A stretch of DNA of 64,000 nucleotides from JADCCX01 sp051649305 (GTDB lineage Bacteria; Pseudomonadota; Alphaproteobacteria; Rhizobiales; Beijerinckiaceae), in the NCBI GenBank assembly GCA_051649305.1, contig JBOFGV010000096.1, positions 62,001 through 126,000 of the forward strand. The letters are read 5' to 3'. The notes beneath the pieces were generated by a model, which was not told where the DNA came from, did not search any database, and saw only the letters and a list, made by a program, of their open reading frames with translations. A program made the position numbers and the translations under genes. Shown here piece after piece: positions 35,586 through 43,628 of this stretch; positions within the stretch are counted from its first letter, which is position 1; every line of letters starts with the position of its first letter.

Positions 35586-35603
35586 TCACCGGCGGCTGGT
35601 TTT
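35572..35603 (+). terminator. Intrinsic terminator overlapping the phosphoesterase stop codon
   Basis: CAGCCGCCGG (35572-35581) and CCGGCGGCTG (35589-35598) form a perfect 10-bp GC stem with a 7-base loop holding the TGA stop, followed by GTTTT. It ends plus-strand transcription before the convergent transporter operon. The minus strand has no T-run after the stem, so it should act in one direction. Confidence 0.78.
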
Positions 35604-35614
35604 AGTCTGACCGA

Positions 35615-36901
35615 TCAGCCCTGGCGGCGCGGCAGCAGCGCCTGCACATCGGCAGTCATCTGCTTCAGTGTCGGCATCGCTTCCTTCGACTTGTTGACGA
35701 CGGTTTGCAGATGGTCATTGATCACGTCGGTGATCTTCAGCGCGTTCTGGCCGGGGAAGGCATACCAGCCGGTCATCACAGGCAGCTGCTGCAATGTGGT
35801 GCTCCAGTTCGGGTTCTCGCGGTAGAACTTGGCGAGCATGTCTTCGCGTGTGCCAGGCAGGGCGGTCGAAGGCATATAGCCTGTGTTGTTGACCATGATG
35901 GTTGCGCCTTCAGGGCCGGTCACGAACTTGATGTATTCAAAAGCCGCCTTCTGTTTGGCGGCATCTTTTGTGAACATCATGGCTACCTTGCCACCGGCAG
36001 GAATGCGACCGTTTGGTGCAGTGATCGGATAACGCACTGTCTTCAATGCAAATCGACCACCGATCTCGCGGGTGACGCGGGCGAGCTGGGCGGTTGATTG
36101 CATCATGATGCCGATGCGACCAGCGAAGAAGTCGGCAAAGGCTGTCTCTGGCTTGAGATCGGCCATTTTGCCATCGTCTACGAAGCGACGAAGCAGCTGG
36201 ATCGCAGCTTCTCCCGGTGCATCACCGAAGGCCACCTTGCTCTCATCCGCTGAAAGCATCAATCCCCCGTGGCTGAAGACAAGACCCTGCCATGACCAGT
36301 TGCCGGTGATGGTCCAGTCGAAGAACATGCCGCGGACATTATCAGCAGGCTTGTCGATGGCCGCGGCTGCCTTGATCACAGCATCCCAGCTTGTCAGATC
36401 TTCAGGCTTCAAGCCAGCCTTGGTCAGCAGGTCAACGTTGACATAAAGGATCGGCGTCGAAAGCGCTGTGCCAACGCCGGTCTGCTTGCCACCCATGCGG
36501 CCAAGGTCCAGCATCTGATCCGTGAAACCAAGCGAGGCCCATTCTGCATCAGCCTTGATGAAGGGGGCGAGATCAACCGGAATGTCACGCTCAAGCAGTG
36601 TGCGCTGGCGGTTGACGCCGTGGTAGGCGACATCTGGCAGCGAGCGGGTGATGGCATCACGCAGCGCCTTCTGCAGACCGTCCTCGTAGTTCTCATAGGG
36701 TGCACGGAAAGTGAGCTTGATGTTCGGGTTCTTCGCCTCGAACTTCGCCTTCATTTCTTCGTGCATTTTCTGAAAGAGATTTGGTGCTGGATACTGAACG
36801 ATCAGTTCCACTGCGCTTTGCGCACGGGCGATGGCGGGCATGGCAAGGAGGCCAGCCGTTGCGGCGGAACCCTTGAGGATCGAGCGTCTTGTGATGTGCA
36901 T
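35615..36901 (-). CDS. UgpB-like extracellular solute-binding protein
   Basis: This 428-residue family 1 binding protein has a twin-arginine-like signal (ITRRSILKGSAATAGLLAMP). It has UgpB-type features, notably VNNTGYMPSTALPGTRED followed by FYRENPNW, which parallel the GYLP region and neighbouring helix of UgpB. It would bind glycerol-3-phosphate or a glycerophosphodiester, or less likely a sugar. It is the last gene of a four-gene importer operon, 35 bases after the second permease gene. Confidence 0.82.
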   Translation of the reverse strand: MHITRRSILKGSAATAGLLAMPAIARAQSAVELIVQYPAPNLFQKMHEEMKAKFEAKNPNIKLTFRAPYENYEDGLQKALRDAITRSLPDVAYHGVNRQRTLLERDIPVDLAPFIKADAEWASLGFTDQMLDLGRMGGKQTGVGTALSTPILYVNVDLLTKAGLKPEDLTSWDAVIKAAAAIDKPADNVRGMFFDWTITGNWSWQGLVFSHGGLMLSADESKVAFGDAPGEAAIQLLRRFVDDGKMADLKPETAFADFFAGRIGIMMQSTAQLARVTREIGGRFALKTVRYPITAPNGRIPAGGKVAMMFTKDAAKQKAAFEYIKFVTGPEGATIMVNNTGYMPSTALPGTREDMLAKFYRENPNWSTTLQQLPVMTGWYAFPGQNALKITDVINDHLQTVVNKSKEAMPTLKQMTADVQALLPRRQG

Positions 36902-36936
36902 GGTCTGGCTCCTGAGTCGATGGCCAAAAGGCCGGG

Positions 36937-37782
36937 TTACTTCACGCCGGTGACAGCGAAGCCTTCGAGAAAGCGACGCTGGGCGACGAGAAAGGCGAGA
37001 ACAAGGGGGGCAGTGACAGCAACAGCAGCGGCCATCAACGGGCCGTAGTTGGTGCCTGCTTCCGCATTGTCGAAGAAGGCAATGCCCAGTGGCGGCGTCA
37101 TCAGATGCGTCGACTGAATGGCAATCAGCGGCCAGAAAAATTCATTCCAGTTCCACACCAGCGAGAGCACCGCGAAAGCGATGATGGCGGGCATGGCGGA
37201 GGGCACCATGATGCGCCAGACAATGGCGAACTCATTGAGGCCATCGATGCGCGCGGCATGGATCAGATCATCCGGGATCTGCCGGAAGAACTGCCGCATC
37301 AGGAAGATGCCGAACACCGAGATCGACGAGGGAATGATCAGGGCAGCGTAACTGTCCAGAATGCCCAGTTGCCACATGCCGATGTAGAGCGGGATGGCCG
37401 GCGCCTGTGGCGGGATCAGCAGGCCCAGCAACACGAATGCAAAGATCGTCTCGCGGCCGCGGAACCTGAGCTTGGCCAGCGCGTAGGCGCAAGGCACCGC
37501 GATCAGCGCCTGAAAGAAGAAGATGGCAAAACCGACCATCACGCCGTTCAGAATAAACCGCCCCAGCGGGATGCGCGTGAAGGCGGTGGTGTAGTTTTCC
37601 ACCGCCGCCCAGGTTTGCGGCAGCAGGGAGAAATTCGGCGAGAAGATTTCACCCGCTGGTTTCAGAGATGTCGAGACCATGACAACAAACGGGAACAGCA
37701 TGAAGGCCGCCCCAAGAAGCAGAAGCGCGTGCCGCGCGACTTCAAGCGCTATGCCCTTGTTGGTGGTGCGCTGCGTCCTCAT
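36937..37782 (-). CDS. UgpE-like ABC transporter permease
   Basis: Started at the ATG at 37782, which overlaps the preceding permease stop (ATGA), the protein is 281 residues. It has MalG/UgpE-type membrane segments, VSTSLKPAGEIF near residue 40 and the EAA-loop region DGLNEFAIVWRIMVPSAMP. It forms the channel with the UgpA-like partner. The upstream part of the frame reads back into the partner gene and is not used. Confidence 0.88.
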   Translation of the reverse strand: MRTQRTTNKGIALEVARHALLLLGAAFMLFPFVVMVSTSLKPAGEIFSPNFSLLPQTWAAVENYTTAFTRIPLGRFILNGVMVGFAIFFFQALIAVPCAYALAKLRFRGRETIFAFVLLGLLIPPQAPAIPLYIGMWQLGILDSYAALIIPSSISVFGIFLMRQFFRQIPDDLIHAARIDGLNEFAIVWRIMVPSAMPAIIAFAVLSLVWNWNEFFWPLIAIQSTHLMTPPLGIAFFDNAEAGTNYGPLMAAAVAVTAPLVLAFLVAQRRFLEGFAVTGVK

Positions 37783-38726
37783 GTGTAATGCGCACGCCTG
37801 TCGAGAATGGCTGTCTGCGCCCATGTGATGATCAGCGTGCAGACGAGGAAGGCAACCGTGATCGCGGAGGCATAGCCCGAGCGCAGGAACTGGAAGCCCT
37901 CCTGATACATCAGGTAAACCAGCACGGAGGTCGCCTTGTTAGGCCCGCCATCAGTCAGCACCTGCACGGTATCGAAGACCTGAAACGAGCGGATGAGGGT
38001 GATCGAAAAGACGAAGACATTGGCTGCACCAAGCATGGGCCATGTCACGCGGCGAAAACGCTCCCAGGCACTGTCCGCGCCGTCAATGCTCGCGGCCTCG
38101 TAAAGATCCTTCGGGATGGAGCGCAGGCCGGCCAGATAGAGGATCATGTTCAGTCCCGCAGCCTGCCACACCCCGATGATGACGAGCGAGTAGAGGGCGA
38201 CATTTCCATCCTTCATCCAGTCCAGCTTGGGAAAGCCGAAGAAGGCGAGGATGAGATTGAACCAGCCCACGGTCGGGTGGAAGGCAAATTCCCAGGCAAG
38301 TGCGGTTGCCAACAGTGTTGCTGTCACAGGCAGAAAATACACGGCTGAATAGAAGTTGCGGCCCCGCGCTCCTGCGTTGATGAGAAGTGCGATACCAAGG
38401 CCCAGTGCGACTGAGATTGGCACCAGCAGGCCAACATAGACCACTGTATTTTTCAGCGACATCCAGAACACGCGGTCTGCAAACATCGCGCGGAAATTGT
38501 CAAAGCCGATAAAGTTCACACTCGGCATGCCGAATTCCCAATCGGTGAAAGCGATGAGCAGAACGGCGATGCAGGGTCCGATAAGGATCAGCCACATCAT
38601 AATTGTTGCAACAGCCGAGAGCAGCCAGCCTGCGACGAACTCAAGCCGTTCTGTCGGAGAGCGGCGGCGCTGTGCCGGAATCATCAGGCTGCCAGCTGTC
38701 TCTATCGATGGAGCACCTGCCGACAT
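37779..38726 (-). CDS. UgpA-like ABC transporter permease
   Basis: The 315-residue membrane protein has the MalF/UgpA layout: a cytoplasmic N-terminus (PAQRRRSPTERLEF), about six hydrophobic segments and the EAA loop DGADSAWERFRRVTWPMLG. It begins 6 bases after the ATPase gene. It is part of the ATPase-permease-permease-binding protein operon. Confidence 0.88.
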   Translation of the reverse strand: MSAGAPSIETAGSLMIPAQRRRSPTERLEFVAGWLLSAVATIMMWLILIGPCIAVLLIAFTDWEFGMPSVNFIGFDNFRAMFADRVFWMSLKNTVVYVGLLVPISVALGLGIALLINAGARGRNFYSAVYFLPVTATLLATALAWEFAFHPTVGWFNLILAFFGFPKLDWMKDGNVALYSLVIIGVWQAAGLNMILYLAGLRSIPKDLYEAASIDGADSAWERFRRVTWPMLGAANVFVFSITLIRSFQVFDTVQVLTDGGPNKATSVLVYLMYQEGFQFLRSGYASAITVAFLVCTLIITWAQTAILDRRAHYT

Positions 38727-38732
38727 CGGATG

Positions 38733-39893
38733 TCAGCTCGCCATCTGGAGGGTTGCAGCAGGCGTTGCCATAAGCGTCGCCTGCACCCGCTTGCCATCAG
38801 CGCCAAAAGCGAAAGCCTGTGCAAGATGAAGATCGAGTGCGAAGCTGTCACCGATCCGCATGGCACTGCCCCGCTCAGGCGGAAGACGGAGAACAAGTCG
38901 CTCGTCCATTCCCGCAACCTCGGCGTAGACAAAGGTGTCGGACCCCAGGTGCTCCACATGGCGGGTGATAGCAGGCAATCCGTCATCTGTGCCAATGCGC
39001 ATATGCTCGGCGCGGATGCCGATGCTCAGCGGTGTCCCGGCTGGCAGTGGGCAGCTTTGCCGCAAAGTCTGGCCAAGCACCTCAATACGGCCCTGCCTTG
39101 TGACTTCGCCGGGCAGAATATTGATCTTGGGGGCGCCGATAAACTCCGCCACGCGGATATCTGCGGGGTCGGCGTAGATATCCTGCGGTGTCGCTACTTG
39201 CAGCAATTCACCGCCCATCATCACGGCCACCCGGTCAGCCATTGTCATGGCTTCCACCTGATCGTGCGTGACATAAACGAAGGTTCCCCCTGTCCGGCGA
39301 TGCAATTCGGCAATCTCGGCACGGGCCTGCACGCGCAGCTTGGCATCAAGATTGGACAGTGGCTCATCCATCAGGAAGGCGGCAGGCTTGCGCACCATGG
39401 CGCGGGCCAGTGCCACACGCTGGCGTTGGCCGCCCGAAAGCTGCCCAGGTTTGCGGTCAAGCAAATGGCCGATCTGCAGGGACTGTGCCACGCTGGCAAC
39501 ATCAGCTTCAATCGAAGCATTTTGACTGGAGGCATCCCCGATGAAGCGGCCAACCACCGGCAAACGCTGCAATGATGTGAGGCGACGCATCACCAGCGGC
39601 AGGGCAATGTTCTCGCGCACGCTCATATAGGGATAGAGAGCATAGGACTGGAACACCATGGCGATATCGCGGGCCTTGGGCGGCGCGTCGTCAATCACGC
39701 GGTCACCAATACGGACCTCGCCCTGATCCTGCCCTTCAAGACCGGCAAGAATGCGCAAAAGGGTGGTCTTGCCACAGCCGGAAGGACCAACAAGCGCGAT
39801 GAACTCACCATCCGCAATGTCCAGCGTCACGCTTCCAAGCACCCGCGTTTCACCAAATGCCTTGCCAATGCCGGAAAAGGAAACACGCGCCAT
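38733..39893 (-). CDS. UgpC/MalK-like ABC transporter ATPase
   Basis: The 386-residue protein has Walker A GPSGCGKTT, signature LSGGQRQRVALARAM and Walker B LMDEPLSNLD, followed by a C-terminal TOBE regulatory domain of MalK/UgpC type. Between the Q-loop and the signature there is an extended segment, MRRLTSLQRLPVVGRFIGDA, longer than in typical members. It is the first gene of the importer operon. As MalK-type ATPases can serve several importers, it may also drive the ATPase-less CUT1 system at 2.8-6.0 kb. Confidence 0.9.
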   Translation of the reverse strand: MARVSFSGIGKAFGETRVLGSVTLDIADGEFIALVGPSGCGKTTLLRILAGLEGQDQGEVRIGDRVIDDAPPKARDIAMVFQSYALYPYMSVRENIALPLVMRRLTSLQRLPVVGRFIGDASSQNASIEADVASVAQSLQIGHLLDRKPGQLSGGQRQRVALARAMVRKPAAFLMDEPLSNLDAKLRVQARAEIAELHRRTGGTFVYVTHDQVEAMTMADRVAVMMGGELLQVATPQDIYADPADIRVAEFIGAPKINILPGEVTRQGRIEVLGQTLRQSCPLPAGTPLSIGIRAEHMRIGTDDGLPAITRHVEHLGSDTFVYAEVAGMDERLVLRLPPERGSAMRIGDSFALDLHLAQAFAFGADGKRVQATLMATPAATLQMAS

Positions 39894-39936
39894 GGCCCAA
39901 CCATCCTGAACAACAGATTGGCTCTAGGACGCGATA

Positions 39937-39954
39937 ATGACAGTCACGCTACAG
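39937..39954 (-). promoter_or_regulatory. PHO-box-like direct repeat upstream of the Ugp-like operon
   Basis: Read on the minus strand the site is CTGTAGC-GTGA-CTGTCAT. The PhoB consensus is two CTGTCAT units spaced 11 bases start to start; here the second half is perfect, the first matches 4 of 7, and the spacing is exact. It lies 43 bases before the ATPase ATG. With a UgpB-like receptor and a phosphodiesterase nearby, control by phosphate limitation is likely but rests on one imperfect box. Confidence 0.5.
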
Positions 39955-40299
39955 ATTTGTCTCAACCATGTGATATCTACAGGGACATGCTGCAGAATAT
40001 AATGCGGCTGATAAAACCAAATTTAATATACAAATCGCCGCTTTCGCATTTCTCCTTCCACGTCCCATAATGTTGCCTTATCGGGCGTTTTTAACACGCT
40101 TGCGGAAGAGCTCATTCCAGGTCACGCTCTCCCGAAAACTAGCCCTCTGGCGGCGCTCAGCGGCATCAATCACTGCAAGTGGATCGCAGCGCTGCGCCAG
40201 AGGCGTCGTATTTCACTACGTACTTTCCTTCGCCATACATAGCATTATTGCTGCCAGCCAGAAGGCGGAGCAAAGCCCGTTAGCTCCAGCAACATCTGC
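39955..40299. other. Intergenic region without a recognised gene
   Basis: This stretch between the transporter operon and the toxin-antitoxin pair is noticeably more AT-rich in its first half (about 39960-40060). A 79-codon frame at 40070-40309 has no ribosome site, no domain and an arginine/serine-rich composition, so I do not call it a gene. I see no tRNA, attachment site or terminator here. Confidence 0.5.
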
Positions 40300-40335
40300 T
40301 CGACATTAGACTGGTTGGCTGCTATCTAGACAGCC
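40300..40335 (+). promoter_or_regulatory. Promoter and operator of the Phd/VapC pair
   Basis: A -35 TCGACA (40300-40305) and -10 TATCTA (40323-40328) are separated by exactly 17 bases. The imperfect palindrome GGCTGCTATCTAGACAGCC (40317-40335, arms GGCTG and CAGCC) covers the -10 box. This is the usual placement for autorepression by an antitoxin-toxin complex. The antitoxin ATG follows 25 bases on, with a CCGGAGA ribosome site. Confidence 0.65.
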
Positions 40336-40360
40336 TAGCTATTTACCGGAGAATGCAATC

Positions 40361-40615
40361 ATGCACTGGCAATTGCAGGACGCAAAGAACCGATTCAGCG
40401 AAGTGGTGAGCAAGGCAAGGCACGAGGGGCCACAAACGGTAACCCTGCGTGGCGACCGCGCCGCTGTTGTAATCTCAGCCGAGGATTATGACAGATTGAC
40501 TGCTGCCAGGCCGACGCTGGCTGATCACATCCTGGGTGGTCCGACGTGGGACAATGACTTCATCGCTGATGTGAACAAGCGCCATCCATCCGGGCCGCGC
40601 GACGTCGACCTTTGA
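40361..40615 (+). CDS. Phd/YefM-type antitoxin
   Basis: The 84-residue protein starts MHWQLQDAKNRFSEVVSKAR and continues GPQTVTLRGDRAAVVISAED, the standard Phd/YefM DNA-binding half. Its C-terminal half (DNDFIADVNKRHPSGPRD) should fold onto the toxin. It lies 12 bases before the PIN toxin gene. On this replicon it probably stabilises plasmid inheritance through post-segregational killing. Confidence 0.9.
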   Translation: MHWQLQDAKNRFSEVVSKARHEGPQTVTLRGDRAAVVISAEDYDRLTAARPTLADHILGGPTWDNDFIADVNKRHPSGPRDVDL

Positions 40616-40627
40616 GCCGGAACAACC

Positions 40628-41029
40628 ATGTATCTGCTCGACACAAATATCGTTTCAGAAGCCCGACGCGGTTCCCCTGAAGCAACCGCCTGGATCCGCT
40701 CAGTGAAAAGCAGGGCACTGCATGTCAGTGTCATCACACTGGGAGAGATCATGCGCGGCATCGAACTCAAGCAGCGCAAGGACCCAAAAGCAGCAGCCCT
40801 GCTCGCAGAGTGGCTCATCGCCTTGCGTGAGGTTCACCGCGAAACAGTTTTGCCCGTGACGGAAGCTGTCGCACTCGAATGGGGACGGCTCAGTGCGGGC
40901 CGCAGCCGCAACACGGCAGATGGTTTGATCGCTGCCACTGCACGCGTGCATGACCTTATTCTTGTCACACGCAACGGCGCAGATTTTGATGATACCGGCG
41001 TGTCAATTATCAATCCCTGGGATATTTGA
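40628..41029 (+). CDS. vapC: VapC/FitB-type PIN-domain toxin
   Basis: The 133-residue PIN ribonuclease has the acidic metal-binding residues Asp5 (YLLDTNIVSE), a Glu in ITLGEIMRGIE, an Asp in NTADGLIAATA and a fourth in TRNGADFDD. It should cleave RNA (tRNA in studied homologues) unless bound by the preceding antitoxin. Its last 27 bases overlap the 3' end of repC, encoded on the opposite strand, so the two transcripts converge and are complementary at their ends. Confidence 0.9.
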   Translation: MYLLDTNIVSEARRGSPEATAWIRSVKSRALHVSVITLGEIMRGIELKQRKDPKAAALLAEWLIALREVHRETVLPVTEAVALEWGRLSAGRSRNTADGLIAATARVHDLILVTRNGADFDDTGVSIINPWDI

Positions 41030-42421
41030 CGTCGACGGCTTTGCTCGCCTCACCTTGGCTCTCTGCCCAATGAGCGCCATCAGCATGGGGCCGGGTGTGA
41101 ACTCCCCTGCCCTCGCCTTGTCGGTCAGCGCCCGGAGGTAGCCACCGGCGGAAATGATTACGGGCGAACCGTTCACCACCATCACGCTTGATCCCGGCGC
41201 TACCCCCGGAACGGTTCTGGCTTCCGAGGAATACTCCGAGCGCTGCAGGATCATCGCAACCGCGATCGCAGCCCCAACCGGCGTCAGAACACGGCAGGCT
41301 TCATACCAGGCATCAGGGCTTATCCCGATCATCGGCCGCACCGCTTCCGCCGCCCGTTGGAAACTGGGCCATGTGGTGATCTTTCCACCGGCATAGTGAT
41401 AATCCGTCACATCGGGGCAGGCCTCAATCACAAGCGCCAGGGGCAGGTCAGTCTGGATGCCAACTGTTTTCAGTTCCAGGGCAGGCTCAGCCGTCTCCGG
41501 AGAAACTGGAATATCGCCCCCATCCCCATCGGGTGAGGGTTCAAGATTCTGTAAATCATTTGTTTTGGAATTAGATATGTGCCGCTTGTTCTGAGCGTCA
41601 TTGCCGTTGATATTTTGAGCATTGATATTGGAATTCAGTGTGTTGGTAATATCGGCCAGCAAAGTCGCCAGATCGGCGTGAATCTGCTCGATGGCAGCAA
41701 GCCCCTTGAGAGACCGCAGCGGCATCACAAGTCCCATGAACCACTGGCGGTAGTCCTCCCAGGGGCCAGCAAGGCCCTCATCAAGCCCCAGCGCAATCAT
41801 CTTGGAAATATCGCGGCGGTGCAGCGTGATCCGCGTCTTGAGGCTCTGGATCAGGCGACGCTCGCGCTGCAGCTCTTCGTTCAGTGCCTCGAACTCGCCG
41901 ATGCGTGCCACCAGCGGCGTCAGATCAAAACCGAAGACCTCGCTGAAGCGTTCGTCCTTCCTATCCTCCCGCCGGGCGTAGCGCTTGCCGTTGGCGCTGT
42001 CGCGGCGCAGGATCAAGCCTGATGACACCAATGCTGCCAGATGGCGGCGCAGTGTCGTCTCGGCCACACCATGCGCCCTCGCCTGCAATTGCCGGTTGGA
42101 GGGAAAGACGATCAGCTCACAGGATTCTCCCTCCCCTCCCCCATCAGTATCCATCTGAGACGCTTTCGGCAGCGTCAACGCAGTTTCGGGATGGAAGCTC
42201 AGCAGCGCATTCAGCACCGCCAAAGCCCGGTCCGAGACCCCCAGACGCTCGCGCACCGCTGTCAATGTCCGGAACAGGTGCCATTTGTTGACCGCCGCCG
42301 GCACATTGGCGCCGGGCTGGCCTGCCTCCTCGATCGCCTTCGCAACCATCGCACGCGTTGCCAATTGGCCAAGCGATGCCGCCCGCCGCCCAAAGGGCGT
42401 CGTTGAGAGTTGTGTTCCCAT
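41003..42421 (-). CDS. repC: Replication initiator RepC of a repABC replicon
   Basis: Start at ATG 42421 has an AAGG ribosome site 8 bases upstream and gives 472 residues beginning MGTQLSTTPFGRRAASLGQL; an ATG 15 bases earlier lacks one. The N-terminal winged-helix part includes FPSNRQLQARAHGVAETTLR and RHLAALVSSGLILRRDS. A low-complexity Asn-rich linker (TNTLNSNINAQNINGNDAQN, around residues 257-276) precedes a C-terminal domain with ISPDAWYEACRVLTPVGAAI. RepC binds and opens the origin that lies within its own gene. It is the third gene of repABC, 170 bases after repB, with the ctRNA between them. Confidence 0.95.
   Translation of the reverse strand: MGTQLSTTPFGRRAASLGQLATRAMVAKAIEEAGQPGANVPAAVNKWHLFRTLTAVRERLGVSDRALAVLNALLSFHPETALTLPKASQMDTDGGGEGESCELIVFPSNRQLQARAHGVAETTLRRHLAALVSSGLILRRDSANGKRYARREDRKDERFSEVFGFDLTPLVARIGEFEALNEELQRERRLIQSLKTRITLHRRDISKMIALGLDEGLAGPWEDYRQWFMGLVMPLRSLKGLAAIEQIHADLATLLADITNTLNSNINAQNINGNDAQNKRHISNSKTNDLQNLEPSPDGDGGDIPVSPETAEPALELKTVGIQTDLPLALVIEACPDVTDYHYAGGKITTWPSFQRAAEAVRPMIGISPDAWYEACRVLTPVGAAIAVAMILQRSEYSSEARTVPGVAPGSSVMVVNGSPVIISAGGYLRALTDKARAGEFTPGPMLMALIGQRAKVRRAKPSTSNIPGIDN
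41545..41665. other. Low-GC segment inside repC, probable replication origin
   Basis: This part of repC, encoding the Asn-rich linker, is conspicuously AT-rich compared with its GC-rich surroundings and contains an 8-bp direct repeat, TTGATATT at 41607-41614 and 41622-41629. In studied repABC plasmids the origin lies in an AT-rich stretch in the middle of repC. Placement here follows that precedent; the exact unwinding site cannot be read. Confidence 0.55.
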
Positions 42422-42510
42422 GATCTTTGCCTTCATCAGGCAAAAGAATTTTGCTCGCCAAAACGACGCTGACTCTTGACTAAAATTTGCGGAAGTGTGA
42501 TTCTCTGGCT

Positions 42511-42563
42511 GCTAGACTTAGAGAGGGCTTCCGGACGGAGACGTTTGGGGGCTCTTTTCTTTT
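42511..42563 (+). ncRNA. Predicted antisense counter-transcribed RNA (ctRNA/incA) of repABC
   Basis: On the strand opposite to repABC, between repB and repC, there is a -35 TTGACT (42476-42481), 17 bases, then GATTCT (42499-42504) with the TG of an extended -10. About 10 bases on, AGAGGGCTTCC can pair, with G-U pairs, with GGGGGCTCTTTT and is followed by a T-rich run ending near 42563. The resulting RNA of about 50 bases with a terminator hairpin agrees in size and place with known ctRNAs, which limit repC expression and set incompatibility. Confidence 0.6.
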
Positions 42564-42590
42564 GCGGGGTTGATGCTCCTCTGTTGGTTT

Positions 42591-43628
42591 CTATCGGCGC
42601 CTGTCAGCCGGTGCCGTGTCGGCACTCAAGCTGGCGTAGCGCTCAAACAACGCGGGCAATTCCTGCACCACGAAATCTGCAAATCCCTCATGCTTCATAT
42701 GGTCGATGACAATGCGGCTCGCGCCGTTCGCGTCCGTCACCTTGGCAAAGACATCTCCTTTGGCGGATTTCAGCATGAAGCGCGTCGGCGAATGTCCAGC
42801 CGCCACTTCAGGGGAGCGCTTTGCGAGAGACAACACGGCCAAAAACCTGTTGTCGCTGTCCTGTGCCTGAAAGCTTGCCTGCGTGATCAAGGCACGCACA
42901 CGCTTTGCCGCAGGGGCCTGCTGAACAGCTTCAGCCAGTTCCTGCCAACGCGGGCGGCCGGTGCGCGGTGCGCGGCCAATGGCTGCGATCAGGTCTGGTG
43001 GCACAGCACTGGCAACCGCAATCAGTTTCGAGGCTTCAGCCTTGTCCACGGTGAGCGCCTGCTGAATGACAACGCGGCTGCACCCTGCCCGCTCCAGCCG
43101 AAGCGCAAAGGCAGCCCGCTCGATAAAGCTCAGGTCTGCACGCGCGGAATTCTCGATGCCCTGTGCTGCCGCCAGCTGCTCATCGCTCAAGGCCCTGATG
43201 AGTGCCCGAACGGGTTGGCCCAGCTCTCCCAATGCCTTGACACGGCGGTGGCCGTAAGCGGTCTGATAGCGGCCCGGCACTGTTGGATGCGCCCGCAGCA
43301 GCACCGGCACAGCCTGACCGCGCTCGGCAATCGAAGCTTTGAGCGCGGAAAAGGCGTTGTCATCCGCATCAGTGAAGCGGTCGGGGAACGGCGAGGGATC
43401 AATCAATCCAGCCTCAACCTCGATCACCTGCTCCCCGCTGGTGGCAGCAGCGCGCAGGGCCTCGTTCTCGCGCTCGATGTCAGCGAAGGTTGAGCGTATG
43501 GCATTCACCGCACCGGCAGAGCGGCGTGGTGTTTCAGCTGGGCGGTTGTCAGCTGACAACTCTTCTGCGCTCTTCACTTCAGGAGCGGCTGTAAACATCG
43601 AGCGTATGGCATCGGTGCGTTTGCTCAT
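42591..43628 (-). CDS. repB: Plasmid partitioning protein RepB (ParB family)
   Basis: The 345-residue protein has the ParB/Srx block QTAYGHRRVKALGELGQPVR preceded by IAERGQAVPVLLR, and a helix-turn-helix region with LERAGCSRVVIQQALTVDKAE. It binds parS and works with RepA. Its gene overlaps repA by four bases. One parS copy lies within its codons 23-28 (ELSADN). The C-terminus ends in a basic DRRR tail. Confidence 0.94.
   Translation of the reverse strand: MSKRTDAIRSMFTAAPEVKSAEELSADNRPAETPRRSAGAVNAIRSTFADIERENEALRAAATSGEQVIEVEAGLIDPSPFPDRFTDADDNAFSALKASIAERGQAVPVLLRAHPTVPGRYQTAYGHRRVKALGELGQPVRALIRALSDEQLAAAQGIENSARADLSFIERAAFALRLERAGCSRVVIQQALTVDKAEASKLIAVASAVPPDLIAAIGRAPRTGRPRWQELAEAVQQAPAAKRVRALITQASFQAQDSDNRFLAVLSLAKRSPEVAAGHSPTRFMLKSAKGDVFAKVTDANGASRIVIDHMKHEGFADFVVQELPALFERYASLSADTAPADRRR
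43545..43560. promoter_or_regulatory. parS centromere site inside repB
   Basis: GTTGTCAGCTGACAAC is a perfect 16-bp palindrome and fits the repABC parS form GTTNNCNGCNNNNAAC. It is embedded in the repB coding sequence and encodes part of ELSADN. An identical copy lies upstream of repA at 44954. Confidence 0.88.

Noticed and set aside
40070..40309. A 79-codon plus-strand frame before the toxin-antitoxin genes
   Set aside because: No ribosome site or domain; it also runs over the toxin-antitoxin promoter.
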